This document shows, in pieces, positions 15,535-24,514 of a stretch of DNA of 64,000 nt. This stretch comes from Beijerinckiaceae bacterium RH AL1 (GTDB taxonomy: Bacteria > Pseudomonadota > Alphaproteobacteria > Rhizobiales > Beijerinckiaceae). The stretch lies in NCBI GenBank assembly GCA_901457705.2, contig LR590083.2:1922597-1986596 (forward strand), read 5' to 3'. The notes beneath the pieces were generated by a model, which searched no databases, was not told the DNA's origin, and was given only the letters and a program-made list of their open reading frames with translations. Position 1 is the first letter of the stretch. Every line of letters starts with the position of its first letter. The position numbers and the translations under genes were made by a program.

Positions 15535-16929
15535 TCAGCGGATAAGACCGCCGAGGATGCGGTCGGCCAGCTTTCCGAACGGCGGCCGCAACATCGACGG
15601 CAGGTTGAAGCGCGCTTGGCGGAAGACCGGGCGCTCGTGGGTGAAGGTGTCGAAGCCGGCCTTGCCGTGATAGCGGCCGACGCCGGAGGCGCCGATGCCG
15701 CCGAAGGCGATCTCGTGCACGCCGGCCTGGATCACCGTGTCGTCGATGGCGATCGAGCCCGACCGCGTCCTCGCCGTAAGCGCCTCGAAGGCGGCACCGG
15801 TCGGACCGAACCAGTAGAGCGCGAGCGGATCGGGACGTCCGTTCACGATAGCGATCGCGTCGTCGATGGTCTCGTAGCCAACGACCGGCAGGAGCGGTCC
15901 AAAGATCTCCTCCCGCATGATGGCGCTTCCGAGCGCGGGCTCGATCACCAGGCGCGGCGGGACGAGCGGCGGCTCGACGGGACAAGGCAGAAGGTCGATC
16001 GTGCTCTGGCCGGCCGCGAGCCGCGCGATGCGCTCGACGGCTTGCGGCGACGCGAGCGCCGTCAGGTCGCGTGGGGTCGGATAGAGCTTCGCGGCCTGCT
16101 CGCGCAGCGCGCGGATCGTCTCGTCGAGGCGGCTTCGCGGCGTCAGCAGGTAGTCCGGCGCCACGCAGGTCTGGCCGGCGTTGATGAGCTTGCCGGCGAC
16201 GATGGCGGCAGCCGCCCTGTCGAGGTCGGCGCCATCGCCGATGATGGCCGGCGACTTGCCGCCGAGCTCGAGCACCAGCGGCGAGCCGGCGCTTGCGGCG
16301 GCTTCGCGCGCCAGGGCGCCGGTCTGCGGCGAGCCCGTGAACAGCAGCAGGTCGAGCGGCGTCTTCGCCAGCGCTGCCGCGACCTCGCGGCCGCCCGTCA
16401 CGACCGCTGCGACGTCGGGATCGAGCGCCGCCGCAACGCCCTCCGCGAGCAACGCCGAAACGCGCGGCGTCGCCTCTGACGGCTTCACGAGGGCGCGACA
16501 ACCGGCGGACAGCGCGTTGATCAGCGGCACGATGGCGAGCTGGAGCGGGTAGTTGCCGGGGCTGATGATCCCGACGAGCCCGCGCGGCTGCTTGAGGAGA
16601 TAGGCGCGGGCCGGCCAGTAGGGAAAGCCGAGCCGCACCGGCGTCGGGCGGCTCCATCTCGCGAGGCGCGGCAGCGCGTGGTCGATCGCGCTAATCGCCA
16701 CCGCAACTTCGGTCAGCAAGGTCTCGTGGCGCGAGCGGCGCCCGAAGTCGCCGTCGGCCGCCCGCACATAGTCCTCGGCGCGGGCGATGAGATGCCGGCG
16801 GAGCGCTTTCAACCCGGCGCGCCGGTCCGCGAGCGAGAGACCGCCCTGCGTGTCCTGCGCACGCCGCAGGCGCGCGTAGCCCGACTGCAGCGCATCGATG
16901 CCGGGATCGATCGCCCTGCCCGAGGTCAT
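15535..16929 (-). CDS. Aldehyde dehydrogenase, probably acting on a carotenoid aldehyde
   Basis: A 464-residue NAD(P)-dependent aldehyde dehydrogenase. Catalytic Glu221 lies in LELGGKSP and nucleophile Cys255 in AGQTCVAPDY. The overall sequence and short N-terminus resemble the class 3/coniferyl-aldehyde group, which includes the 4,4'-diaponeurosporenal/diapolycopenal dehydrogenases of C30 carotenoid pathways. It is the last gene of a minus-strand operon with a glycosyltransferase, an acyltransferase and two carotenoid desaturases. The job as oxidiser of a terminal carotenoid aldehyde to a carboxylic acid is inferred from that company. Three bases separate it from the glycosyltransferase. Confidence 0.8.
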   Translation of the reverse strand: MTSGRAIDPGIDALQSGYARLRRAQDTQGGLSLADRRAGLKALRRHLIARAEDYVRAADGDFGRRSRHETLLTEVAVAISAIDHALPRLARWSRPTPVRLGFPYWPARAYLLKQPRGLVGIISPGNYPLQLAIVPLINALSAGCRALVKPSEATPRVSALLAEGVAAALDPDVAAVVTGGREVAAALAKTPLDLLLFTGSPQTGALAREAAASAGSPLVLELGGKSPAIIGDGADLDRAAAAIVAGKLINAGQTCVAPDYLLTPRSRLDETIRALREQAAKLYPTPRDLTALASPQAVERIARLAAGQSTIDLLPCPVEPPLVPPRLVIEPALGSAIMREEIFGPLLPVVGYETIDDAIAIVNGRPDPLALYWFGPTGAAFEALTARTRSGSIAIDDTVIQAGVHEIAFGGIGASGVGRYHGKAGFDTFTHERPVFRQARFNLPSMLRPPFGKLADRILGGLIR

Positions 16930-16932
16930 GGT

Positions 16933-18051
16933 TCAGAGTTGAGGCGCATAGGTCCTCCCCTTCCACTCGACGCGGCGGCCGAGGAGCCAACCGGCGAAGG
17001 CGTGATACTGGATGCAGAGCGTCAGGAAGACGCCAAGCGGATGCAAGAGGACGGCGGCGACCGGCTCGCGGCATTTGCAGCCCTGGCATACGCGCGCTGC
17101 GATCAGCAGGCCGGACGCGGTGAGGGAAAGCGCGAGATGCTGGCCTGTCAGGGCCGCGAGCGGGAGGGCGACAAACGGCATCAGATGGCCGCCGGCGAGT
17201 AGAAGCGTCCAGATCGGCAAAGCCAGCGGGCGCGCCATGCCCTCGGTGGCGTTCTTGCCGAAGCCGGCGAAGACCTGGGCGGCACCATCGTACATGCGGC
17301 AGGAGGCCAGCGGCGTCGCGTCGACGAGATCGGTGGCGTAGCCGCACGCCCTGAAGCGGCGCGCCAGATGCAGGGCATCATGCATGCGCGCCCCGACGGC
17401 GGCGTGACCGCCGCAGGCGCGATAGGCTTCGGCGCGCACCATCAGGAGCTGGCCGCAGGCCGCGGCGAGCGACGGCTTGCTCCGCATCCGCCGCGCCACC
17501 GCGAGCGGCAGATACTCGATGAGCAGCGTCGAGATCATCGGCACGATCGCCGTCGCGGCGAGACCGTGCAGGATTTGGCGCGGGACGCCGCTGACGAGAT
17601 CGATTCCCGGTGACGGCACCAGCCGCGCGGCGGCCTCCGGCGCCAGCGTCACGTCGGCATCGACGAACAGCAGGTAGGCGCGATCCGTGGCTTCCGACAA
17701 CGCCTGGCACGCGGCAGCCTTGCCCTTGATGCCGAGCTCGGGCGCGGGCGCATCGATCAGCCGAACGCGCGGATCTTGCGCCGCCATCGCACTCACGAAC
17801 GCTCGCGTCCGGTCGCTCGAGCCGTCGTCGAGGACGAGGACCTCGTGATCGACGTCGCGGCTGGCCAGCGCGGCCCGCACGCAGTGCTCGATCGTCGCCT
17901 CCTCGTCGCGGGCCGGAATGAGGATAGCGACACCGGGCACAGTGTGCCGCTCGACGAGGCCCGGCGCCTTCAGCAGCGCGAGATTGAAGAGGCCGTTAAG
18001 CGCCGGGATCAGCGAGAGGATGGCGACGACGATGACGAAGGTGGCGATCAC
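16933..18051 (-). CDS. Glycosyltransferase family 2, CrtQ-like
   Basis: A 372-residue membrane-anchored glycosyltransferase. An N-terminal helix (about 2-25) is followed by a GT2 catalytic domain: PGVAILIPARDEE, VLDDGSSDRT, and VDADVTLAP with the DxD-type motif. Three or four hydrophobic segments end the protein. This is the layout of CrtQ, which glycosylates a carotenoid acid in staphyloxanthin synthesis. I chose the GTG at 18051, which overlaps the acyltransferase stop by 4 bases; an open frame extends to 18108 inside that gene. Sugar donor and acceptor are inferred only. Confidence 0.8.
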   Translation of the reverse strand: MIATFVIVVAILSLIPALNGLFNLALLKAPGLVERHTVPGVAILIPARDEEATIEHCVRAALASRDVDHEVLVLDDGSSDRTRAFVSAMAAQDPRVRLIDAPAPELGIKGKAAACQALSEATDRAYLLFVDADVTLAPEAAARLVPSPGIDLVSGVPRQILHGLAATAIVPMISTLLIEYLPLAVARRMRSKPSLAAACGQLLMVRAEAYRACGGHAAVGARMHDALHLARRFRACGYATDLVDATPLASCRMYDGAAQVFAGFGKNATEGMARPLALPIWTLLLAGGHLMPFVALPLAALTGQHLALSLTASGLLIAARVCQGCKCREPVAAVLLHPLGVFLTLCIQYHAFAGWLLGRRVEWKGRTYAPQL

Positions 18052-18874
18052 GGCGCGTGACCTGGATCGAAGCGCCGGCCGCCGACAGCCGCACGCAATC
18101 GGCGCCACGCGTCGAAGACGGGATGCACGCCGCGGCGACCCGAGACCAGCAGGTCGAAGGCGCCGGGATCGCGGGCCACGGCCTCGACGGCCAGGGCATC
18201 CATCGTCGCCTCGAGCGCCTGGGCAAGCCGCGCATTGCGATGCGCCACGTCGAGGCTTTTCAGCTCGGCCGCCGCGATGGGAGGGCCGAAGCGGAGCAGC
18301 ACCTCGCCGCGCCGCTCCGTCCAGAAGGTGTAGTCGATCGCCAGCGGCACGAAGGCCGTGTCCTCGGCAAGATCGGCGAGATGCGCCAGCCCCGGCTCGA
18401 GCACGATCGGGCGGCTCCGCTGATCGGCGAAGTGCCCCTGTGCGGTGATCGCCAGGAACTCGCGCGGACGACGCAGGACCTCGCGGCAGACGGCGAGGAA
18501 GACGGCGGCCCCGCGGGCGTCGCCCTGCTCGACGCCGAAGATGCCGATCTTCGGCATGAACGGGTATTTCTCGATCATCGCGGCATCGATCGGCCCGCGC
18601 ATGATCCGTCCGGGAACAGATGCGCGGCGACGATCACGTGGATGCAGGCGTCCCACCAGGACGGATGGTTCGAGAAGATGACGAGCGGTGCGCGATCCCG
18701 GGCCGGCGGCGCGACGGCGCGCGACACGCGCACGGTGTGGAAGTGACGGTGGACCGAGGCTTCGAAGATCTTGAAGAAAGCGCGAGAGGTCCACTCCGAG
18801 CGCAGGTCAAGCCGCCGCCGCGCCTCTGCTTCCAGAGCGACGCGGCGGGGCGAGGTTTTCTTGTCAGGAGGCAA
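18048..18874 (-). pseudogene. CrtO-like glycerolipid-type acyltransferase, frameshifted once
   Basis: Two frames together encode one acyltransferase of about 275 residues. The upstream frame (18874 to about 18605) holds VIFSNHPSWWDACIHV with the HxxxxD catalytic motif. The downstream frame carries FGVEQGDARG and LAITAQGHFADQRSRP. The junction is near 18604-18610: restoring one C (GAC-CGG in place of GACGG) rejoins the frames as FPDRIMRGPID. In the staphyloxanthin pathway CrtO adds a fatty acyl chain to the sugar. The start is uncertain; a TTG at 18874 overlaps the neighbouring desaturase by 11 bases. It may be true decay or a sequence error, since both halves look fully conserved. Confidence 0.75.
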
Positions 18875-20402
18875 GCTTCGCCTTGCGGTCCGAATCGAGC
18901 GCGTCGGCGGCGATCCACCCCGACATCATCACCATAGGCATGCCCGGGCCGGGGTGGGCGGCGCCGCCGGCCAGATAGAGGTTCTTGACGAAGCGGCTGC
19001 GGTTGCCGGGCTTGAACGCACCGGTGAAGCGGCCGTGGCTCGCCAACCCGTAGATCGCGCCATTCAGCACCTTGTAGCGCTCATGGATGTCCTGCGGCGT
19101 CAGGTGGTGCTCCACCTCGATGCGCTCTTCGATGTCCTCGAGACCGGCGGTGCGCTTGAGCTTGTCGAGAATGACCCGCCTGTAGGCCGGCAGCATCTTC
19201 GACCAGTCGTGGTGCGGCCTGAGGTAGGGCGTGTGCACTAGGATGTAGAGCGCCTCGCCGCCGGGCGGCGCCACGCTCGGATCGCTGAAGGAAGGCGCCG
19301 CGACATAGCAGGTCGGGTCCGGCGCCGGCTCGCCCTTCTTGTAGATGTAGTCGAACTCCTTCTCGGCGTCGTCGGAGAAGACGAAGCAATGATGCTGCAG
19401 GTGCTCGTAGCGCCGCCGCAGCCCGAGATAGAGCACGACGCCGGAGCACGCCGGCTCGAAGCCCTGCTTGGCGTAGTGGCGCGCCGGGCGGCCGCCCACG
19501 AGCTCGTCGTAGGTGCGCAGGGCGTCCATGTTGGAGATGACCGCGGAGGCTCGCACGACCTCGCCGTCGTCGAGCTCGATGCCACGCGCGCCGGCGTCGT
19601 CGATGACGATGCGGCGGACGTCGCGCCCGGTGCGATAGACCGCGCCATGCGCTTCGCCGAAGGCGCGCAGCGCGTCGGCGACGGCGCGCGTCCCGCCCTT
19701 CGGATACCACACGCCTTCCGAGACCTGCATGTGCGCGATCGAGCAGAGCACCGCCGGCGAGGCGAACGGCGACGACCCGACATATTGCGTGAAGTGGTCG
19801 AGCATCTGCGCGACGCGCTTCTCGGGGACGAAGCCGCGGATGGTCCCGGCGACCGAGCGGCCCATGCGCAACGACAGCACGTCGCGCAGCGTGGCCGGGT
19901 TCATGTTCTCGCGGATGTCCATCGTGTCGCGGATGTCCTCGACGGCCTTCCAGAAGAAGAACCGCTCCGAGACGTCGTGCAGCTTCTCGGACACGGCGAG
20001 GAACTGGCGATAGCGCTCGCCGAGACCGGCGCGCGCCGCGAACGTGTCGATGGCCGACCCCATCGCGGAGGAATCCTCGACGAGGTCCAGCACGTCGCCG
20101 CGACCGAAGAAGCAGCGCCATTGCGGATCGAGCCGCAGCAGATCGAGGTGCTTGTCGATCGGGTCGCCGGCCTCGGCGAAGATGCGCTCGAGCACCCGCG
20201 GCACGGTGAGGATCGTCGGACCCATGTCGAAGCGATAGCCGCGATCCTCGAGCACCGCGGCCTTGCCGCCGGTCCAGCCGTTCTTGTCGTAGACGACGAC
20301 CTCGTAGCCACGCACGGCCGCGACCGCAGCGGCGGCGAGTCCGCCGAGGCCGCCGCCGACCACGACGACGGGGCCTTCCTTGGCCGATCCAGCGAAAGAC
20401 AT
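18864..20402 (-). CDS. CrtI/CrtN-type carotenoid desaturase or oxidase (second of two)
   Basis: A 512-residue FAD-dependent phytoene-desaturase-family enzyme. The N-terminal dinucleotide motif is VVVVGGGLGGLAAA, with RGYRFDMGPTILTVP next, and the C-terminal family signature is FVKNLYLAGGAAHPGPGMPM. With the paralogue upstream it forms a pair like CrtN/CrtP, in which one desaturates a C30 backbone and the other oxidises the terminal methyl; I cannot tell which is which. ATG 20402 has GGAGC upstream; a TTG at 20411 would overlap the upstream stop. Confidence 0.82.
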   Translation of the reverse strand: MSFAGSAKEGPVVVVGGGLGGLAAAAVAAVRGYEVVVYDKNGWTGGKAAVLEDRGYRFDMGPTILTVPRVLERIFAEAGDPIDKHLDLLRLDPQWRCFFGRGDVLDLVEDSSAMGSAIDTFAARAGLGERYRQFLAVSEKLHDVSERFFFWKAVEDIRDTMDIRENMNPATLRDVLSLRMGRSVAGTIRGFVPEKRVAQMLDHFTQYVGSSPFASPAVLCSIAHMQVSEGVWYPKGGTRAVADALRAFGEAHGAVYRTGRDVRRIVIDDAGARGIELDDGEVVRASAVISNMDALRTYDELVGGRPARHYAKQGFEPACSGVVLYLGLRRRYEHLQHHCFVFSDDAEKEFDYIYKKGEPAPDPTCYVAAPSFSDPSVAPPGGEALYILVHTPYLRPHHDWSKMLPAYRRVILDKLKRTAGLEDIEERIEVEHHLTPQDIHERYKVLNGAIYGLASHGRFTGAFKPGNRSRFVKNLYLAGGAAHPGPGMPMVMMSGWIAADALDSDRKAKLAS

Positions 20403-20407
20403 CGTGC

Positions 20408-21964
20408 TCAAGCTCCGACCGACAGGGGCGTGTCCTCGACCTCGCCGCGCGACACCGGCATCGGCTGTGTCGTTGCCGGCTTCACGCCGAGGTCGGCGAG
20501 CACGAGGTCGGCGGTGATCCGCGCGCCCTCGTAGATCACCGGCAGGCCGGAGCCCGGATGCGTGCCGCCGCCGACGAGATAGACGCCTTCGACGTCCTCC
20601 AGACGGTTGTGGGGACGGAAGTAGAGCATCTGATCGAGCCCGTGCGCCAGATTGAAGGTCGCGCCGCGGTAGATCGAAAGGTCGTCGCGCCAGTCGTCGG
20701 GCGTCATGACGCGCTCATGGCGGATCCGCTGGCCGAGTCCCGTGAAGCCGAGCGTCTCGAGACGCGCGACGACCGCGTCGCGGAACGGCTTGGCTTCCTT
20801 GCTCCAGTCGATGCCGGAGCAATGGCCGACGGGCACGAGCACGTAGAGCGAGGAGCCATCCGGCGTGGAAAAAGCCGGATCCGTCCGGCTTGGGTTGCAG
20901 ACGTAGATCGAGGGCTGCCGCGGCGTGCGCTCGGCCGCCTCGATGTCGGCGAGGTTGCCCTCGTAGTCCTCGGAGAGGAAGATCGTGTGGTGATCGAGGT
21001 CGTAGCGGCCCTCGATGCCGAGGAACAGCATGAAGGTCGAGCAGGAATATTTCATCCCGGCGATCTTTCGATCCGACCACCGCCGCCGCAGCTTCTCAGG
21101 AATGAGCTTCGGGACGGCGTCGGCGAAGTCGGCATTGAGGACGACGCTGTCGGTCGACATGCGTCCGGCCTTCGTCTCCACGCCGGTCGCACGACGACCC
21201 TCGAAGACGATGCGCTCGACCGGCTCGCCGAGCCGGAACTGCACGCCGAGGTCTTCGGCGGCGCGCCGCATGCCCTCGCTGACGGCGCCGCATCCGCCGA
21301 GCGGATGCCAGACCCCGAACTCGTGCTCGAGGAAGGCGAGAAACGTGAAGAGGTTCGGGCAGCGGAACGGCGACATGCCGAGGTACTTGGTCTGGAAGGA
21401 AAAGACGAGGCGCACGCGTGGATCGCGGAAGTAGCGCTTCAGTTCCTCGTCGACCGAGGCCCGCGGCACGATCCAGTGCAGCGCCTTCAGCACGCTCGGC
21501 GCGAGATAGTCGATGAGGCTGAGGAAGGGCCGGTCCAGGATCGGCTTGAAATCGGCCAGCTTACGCCTGTTGGTGGCGATGAAGCGGCTGATCTTGCGCG
21601 CGTCGACGGGATCGACCTTGGCGATCTCCCGCTCCAGCGTGCCGATCTCGCTCGACACGCTGACGGAGGGGCCGTTCTCGAAGGCAATGCGATAGTTCGG
21701 ATCAAGCCGCTCCAGCGTCACATAGCGGGTGATGTCGAGCCCGCAGCGCTGGAAGATGGTCTGGAGGATCTGCGGATAAAGGAAGAAGGTCGGCCCGAGA
21801 TCGAACAGGTGGCCTTCGACGTCGATCGTCTTCGTGCGACCGCCGACCCGCGCGGCTTTCTCGAACACGGTGACATTCAGCCCCTGGCCCGCCAGGAGCA
21901 TGGCCGCAGCCAGGCCGCCTGGGCCCGCGCCGATCACTGCAACTTCCGCTTGTCTCTTCGTCAT
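20408..21964 (-). CDS. CrtI/CrtN-type carotenoid desaturase or oxidase (first of two)
   Basis: A 518-residue phytoene-desaturase-family flavoprotein and the first gene of the operon. The FAD motif is VAVIGAGPGGLAAAML, then FDLGPTFFLYP. The end carries GVYLVGGGTHPGSGLPV, the family signature. It is clearly paralogous to the next gene but not a recent duplicate. No crtM/crtB-type synthase is in the window, so the substrate (squalene, dehydrosqualene or phytoene) must be made elsewhere. Inverted repeats at 21974-21995, just upstream of its ATG, may be an operator. Confidence 0.82.
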   Translation of the reverse strand: MTKRQAEVAVIGAGPGGLAAAMLLAGQGLNVTVFEKAARVGGRTKTIDVEGHLFDLGPTFFLYPQILQTIFQRCGLDITRYVTLERLDPNYRIAFENGPSVSVSSEIGTLEREIAKVDPVDARKISRFIATNRRKLADFKPILDRPFLSLIDYLAPSVLKALHWIVPRASVDEELKRYFRDPRVRLVFSFQTKYLGMSPFRCPNLFTFLAFLEHEFGVWHPLGGCGAVSEGMRRAAEDLGVQFRLGEPVERIVFEGRRATGVETKAGRMSTDSVVLNADFADAVPKLIPEKLRRRWSDRKIAGMKYSCSTFMLFLGIEGRYDLDHHTIFLSEDYEGNLADIEAAERTPRQPSIYVCNPSRTDPAFSTPDGSSLYVLVPVGHCSGIDWSKEAKPFRDAVVARLETLGFTGLGQRIRHERVMTPDDWRDDLSIYRGATFNLAHGLDQMLYFRPHNRLEDVEGVYLVGGGTHPGSGLPVIYEGARITADLVLADLGVKPATTQPMPVSRGEVEDTPLSVGA

Positions 21965-21973
21965 GGCCCATAT

Positions 21974-21995
21974 GCACTAAGGTACAGTGCCTTAG
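21974..21995. promoter_or_regulatory. Nested inverted repeats in the promoter region of the carotenoid operon
   Basis: CTAAGG-N7-CCTTAG at 21977-21995 overlaps GCACT-N7-AGTGC at 21974-21990, placed 10-31 bases before the first desaturase ATG at 21964. Such compact dyads in front of a pigment operon usually mark a repressor site. No specific regulator can be named. Confidence 0.45.
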
Positions 21996-22114
21996 ACTAG
22001 GACAAGGCGGCATCGGTGGCGCTGCGACCAAGTGAAGTCGCTTTACGAGACCGCGCTGAGCGTGATGAGGAGAGGGGCCGCGTCGGATCGTAGCGGGACG
22101 GGCCGGAGAAGGGC

Positions 22115-23617
22115 CTAGCCGGCCTCGGCCAGCAGCGAGAGCTGGCTGCGGTGCTCGCCGATCACGTCGGTGAGATAGGTCGGGTAGTCGCCCGTGAAGC
22201 AGTGGTCGGTGAACTGCGGTCGGACAGGGTCGCGGCGCTCCTCGCCCATCGCGCGATAGATGCCGTCGACCGAGAGGAAGGCCAGCGAGTCGCAGCCGAT
22301 GTAGTCGCGCATCTCGTCCAGCGAATGGGTCGCGGCGAGCAGCTTCTCGCGCTCGGGCGTGTCGATGCCGTAATAGTCGGGGTGCTGGATCGGCGGCGAG
22401 GAGATGCGGAAGTGAACCTCGCGGGCGCCGGCCTCGCGCATCATGCGCACGATCTTCACCGACGTCGTGCCACGGACGATCGAATCGTCGATCAGCACGA
22501 TGCGCTGCCCGGCGACGACGGAGCGGTTGGCGGAGTGCTTCAGGCGCACGCCCAGCTCGCGCGTCGACTGCGTCGGCTGGATGAAGGTGCGCCCGACATA
22601 GTGGTTGCGGATGATGCCGAGCTCGAACGGGATGCCCGAGGCCTGCGCATAGCCGATGGCCGCCGGCACGCCTGAGTCCGGCACCGGCACGACCACGTCG
22701 GCAAGCGTCGGCAACTCGCGCGCCAGCTCCGCGCCCATGCGCTTGCGGATGTCGTAGACCGAGCGCCCGTGCACGACCGAGTCGGGTCGGGAGAAGTAGA
22801 TGTACTCGAAGATGCACGGCCGCGGCGGGATCTTGGGGAACGGTCGCAGGCTCTCGACGCCCTGCTCGGTGATGACGACGATCTCGCCGTTCTCGACATC
22901 GCGCACGAATCGCGCGCCGATGATGTCGAGCGCGCAGCTCTCGGAGGCCAGGATGTGGTGGCCGTCGAGCTCGCCGAGCACCAGCGGGCGGATGCCGAGC
23001 GGATCGCGGGCGCCGATCAGCGCCTTGTTCGACAGTGTGACGAGGGCGTAGGCGCCCTCGAGCTCGCGCAGCGCCTCGATGAAGCGCTCGATGATGCGCG
23101 GGCGGCGGCTGCGGGCGACGAGGTGAAGGATCACCTCGGTGTCGGAGGTCGACTGGTAGATCGCGCCCTCGCGGATCAGCTCGCGACGCAGCGTCAGGCC
23201 GTTCGTGAGGTTGCCGTTGTGGGCGACCGCAATGCCGCCGGTGTCGAGTTCGGCGAACAACGGCTGGACGTTGCGCAGGATCGTCTCGCCGGTCGTCGAG
23301 TAGCGGACGTGGCCGATGGCGGCGCTGCCGGGCAGCCGCGCGATGGTCGAGGTTTTCGAGAAATGGTCGCCGACGAGCCCGAGCCGGCGCTCGGAATTGA
23401 AGCGGCTGCCGTCGAAGGCGACGATGCCGGCCGCCTCCTGGCCGCGGTGCTGGAGGGCGTGAAGGCCGAGCGCGGTTACCGCCGCGGCGTCGGGGTGGCC
23501 GAAGATGCCGAAGACGCCGCACTCCTCGCGGAGCCTATCGGCATCTGGGTCGAACATGTCGTCCAAAGCTTCGGACGCGTGTCCCTCGAAACCACCCGCG
23601 GCGTCGATGATCATCAC
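22115..23617 (-). CDS. purF: Amidophosphoribosyltransferase
   Basis: A 500-residue first enzyme of purine synthesis, making phosphoribosylamine from PRPP and glutamine. A 32-residue leader precedes the nucleophile Cys33 in REECGVFGIFG, so the protein is likely processed as in the Bacillus-type enzyme. LQHRGQEAAGI and GHVRYSTTG are glutaminase-domain motifs, and IVLIDDSIVRGTTS is the PRPP-binding motif. Later cysteines in YIGCDSL and DHCFTGDYPT fit an Fe-S-containing form. It lies downstream of cvpA on the same strand, the usual purF neighbour. Confidence 0.95.
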   Translation of the reverse strand: MMIIDAAGGFEGHASEALDDMFDPDADRLREECGVFGIFGHPDAAAVTALGLHALQHRGQEAAGIVAFDGSRFNSERRLGLVGDHFSKTSTIARLPGSAAIGHVRYSTTGETILRNVQPLFAELDTGGIAVAHNGNLTNGLTLRRELIREGAIYQSTSDTEVILHLVARSRRPRIIERFIEALRELEGAYALVTLSNKALIGARDPLGIRPLVLGELDGHHILASESCALDIIGARFVRDVENGEIVVITEQGVESLRPFPKIPPRPCIFEYIYFSRPDSVVHGRSVYDIRKRMGAELARELPTLADVVVPVPDSGVPAAIGYAQASGIPFELGIIRNHYVGRTFIQPTQSTRELGVRLKHSANRSVVAGQRIVLIDDSIVRGTTSVKIVRMMREAGAREVHFRISSPPIQHPDYYGIDTPEREKLLAATHSLDEMRDYIGCDSLAFLSVDGIYRAMGEERRDPVRPQFTDHCFTGDYPTYLTDVIGEHRSQLSLLAEAG

Positions 23618-23746
23618 TACCTCGTGTCGCCGGAGCGGGCCCTGCGAGCCGGCTCCGACTTCGACGCTGGCACCCTTAGCGTCACGAAAGTTAAATAATG
23701 CCGACCTGCCTTTTTACCACCAAAAGATTTGTGCGGCGCACGCGGT

Positions 23747-24406
23747 TTAAGGTTCTTTTCCACCGTTGTCTCCGCCGCCGTTACGCGAAGGCGGCAGCGG
23801 CACGGGCGAATCGGCGTCGGGCGCGCTGGGCTCCGGGTTGCCGGCATCGGGCTTGTCGGACGGCGTTCCGCCGGCATCCTCGGGTTTCGGCTTCGAGAAC
23901 TTGTTCATGACGTCGCGCGGCACGAGTGCGGTCATGTCGGGCAGCATCGCAGTGATGTCCTTGCCGACGCTCTCGAGCAGCGGACGCGTCTTCGCCTCGC
24001 GCATCCAGACCGGTTGTCGATCGACGGGATCGAGCATCGAGAAGAAGACGTAGCCGATGACGCAAAGCAGGAAGCCGCGGGCGACGCCGAACAGGAAGCC
24101 GAGCGAGCGGTCCAGCGCGCCGACCTTCGAATCGAGGATCGCGTCGGAGAGATTGACGGTGATGATGGAGACGACGATCAGCGCGACGAAGAAGATGATC
24201 GTCGCGGCTGCGATCGACAGCCCCGGCTCCTTCGAGATGTAGGGCTTGAGATACGGCGTGAGATAGTCGCGCAGATAGTAGCCGGCGGCGGCCGCTGCGA
24301 CCCAAGAGGCGATGGCCAGCACCTCGCGCGTGAAGCCGCGCAGCATGGCGAGGATAGCCGAGATCAGGACGATCGCGATTACGCCCAGATCGAGATAAGA
24401 CGGCAT
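23747..24406 (-). CDS. cvpA: CvpA family membrane protein
   Basis: A 219-residue CvpA (colicin V production protein homologue) with four membrane helices within residues 5-130, including the start YLDLGVIAIVLISAILAMLRG and the segment GALDRSLGFLFGVARGFLL. The C-terminal 60 residues are rich in Pro, Asp, Gly and Asn and probably disordered. The molecular role is unsettled; CvpA is linked to purF genetically and to envelope stress. It sits between radA and purF on one strand, with gaps of 108 and 129 bases. Confidence 0.88.
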   Translation of the reverse strand: MPSYLDLGVIAIVLISAILAMLRGFTREVLAIASWVAAAAAGYYLRDYLTPYLKPYISKEPGLSIAAATIIFFVALIVVSIITVNLSDAILDSKVGALDRSLGFLFGVARGFLLCVIGYVFFSMLDPVDRQPVWMREAKTRPLLESVGKDITAMLPDMTALVPRDVMNKFSKPKPEDAGGTPSDKPDAGNPEPSAPDADSPVPLPPSRNGGGDNGGKEP

Positions 24407-24514
24407 GGCCCCCGCACCTTCGAGGCTCGCCCGCGCGCTCGTCCGCTCGCATCGGCAAAACCTGGCTCAACTCCGGCGCTTATAGCGAAGCCCCGGTCTC
24501 GCGTCACCCGCACC

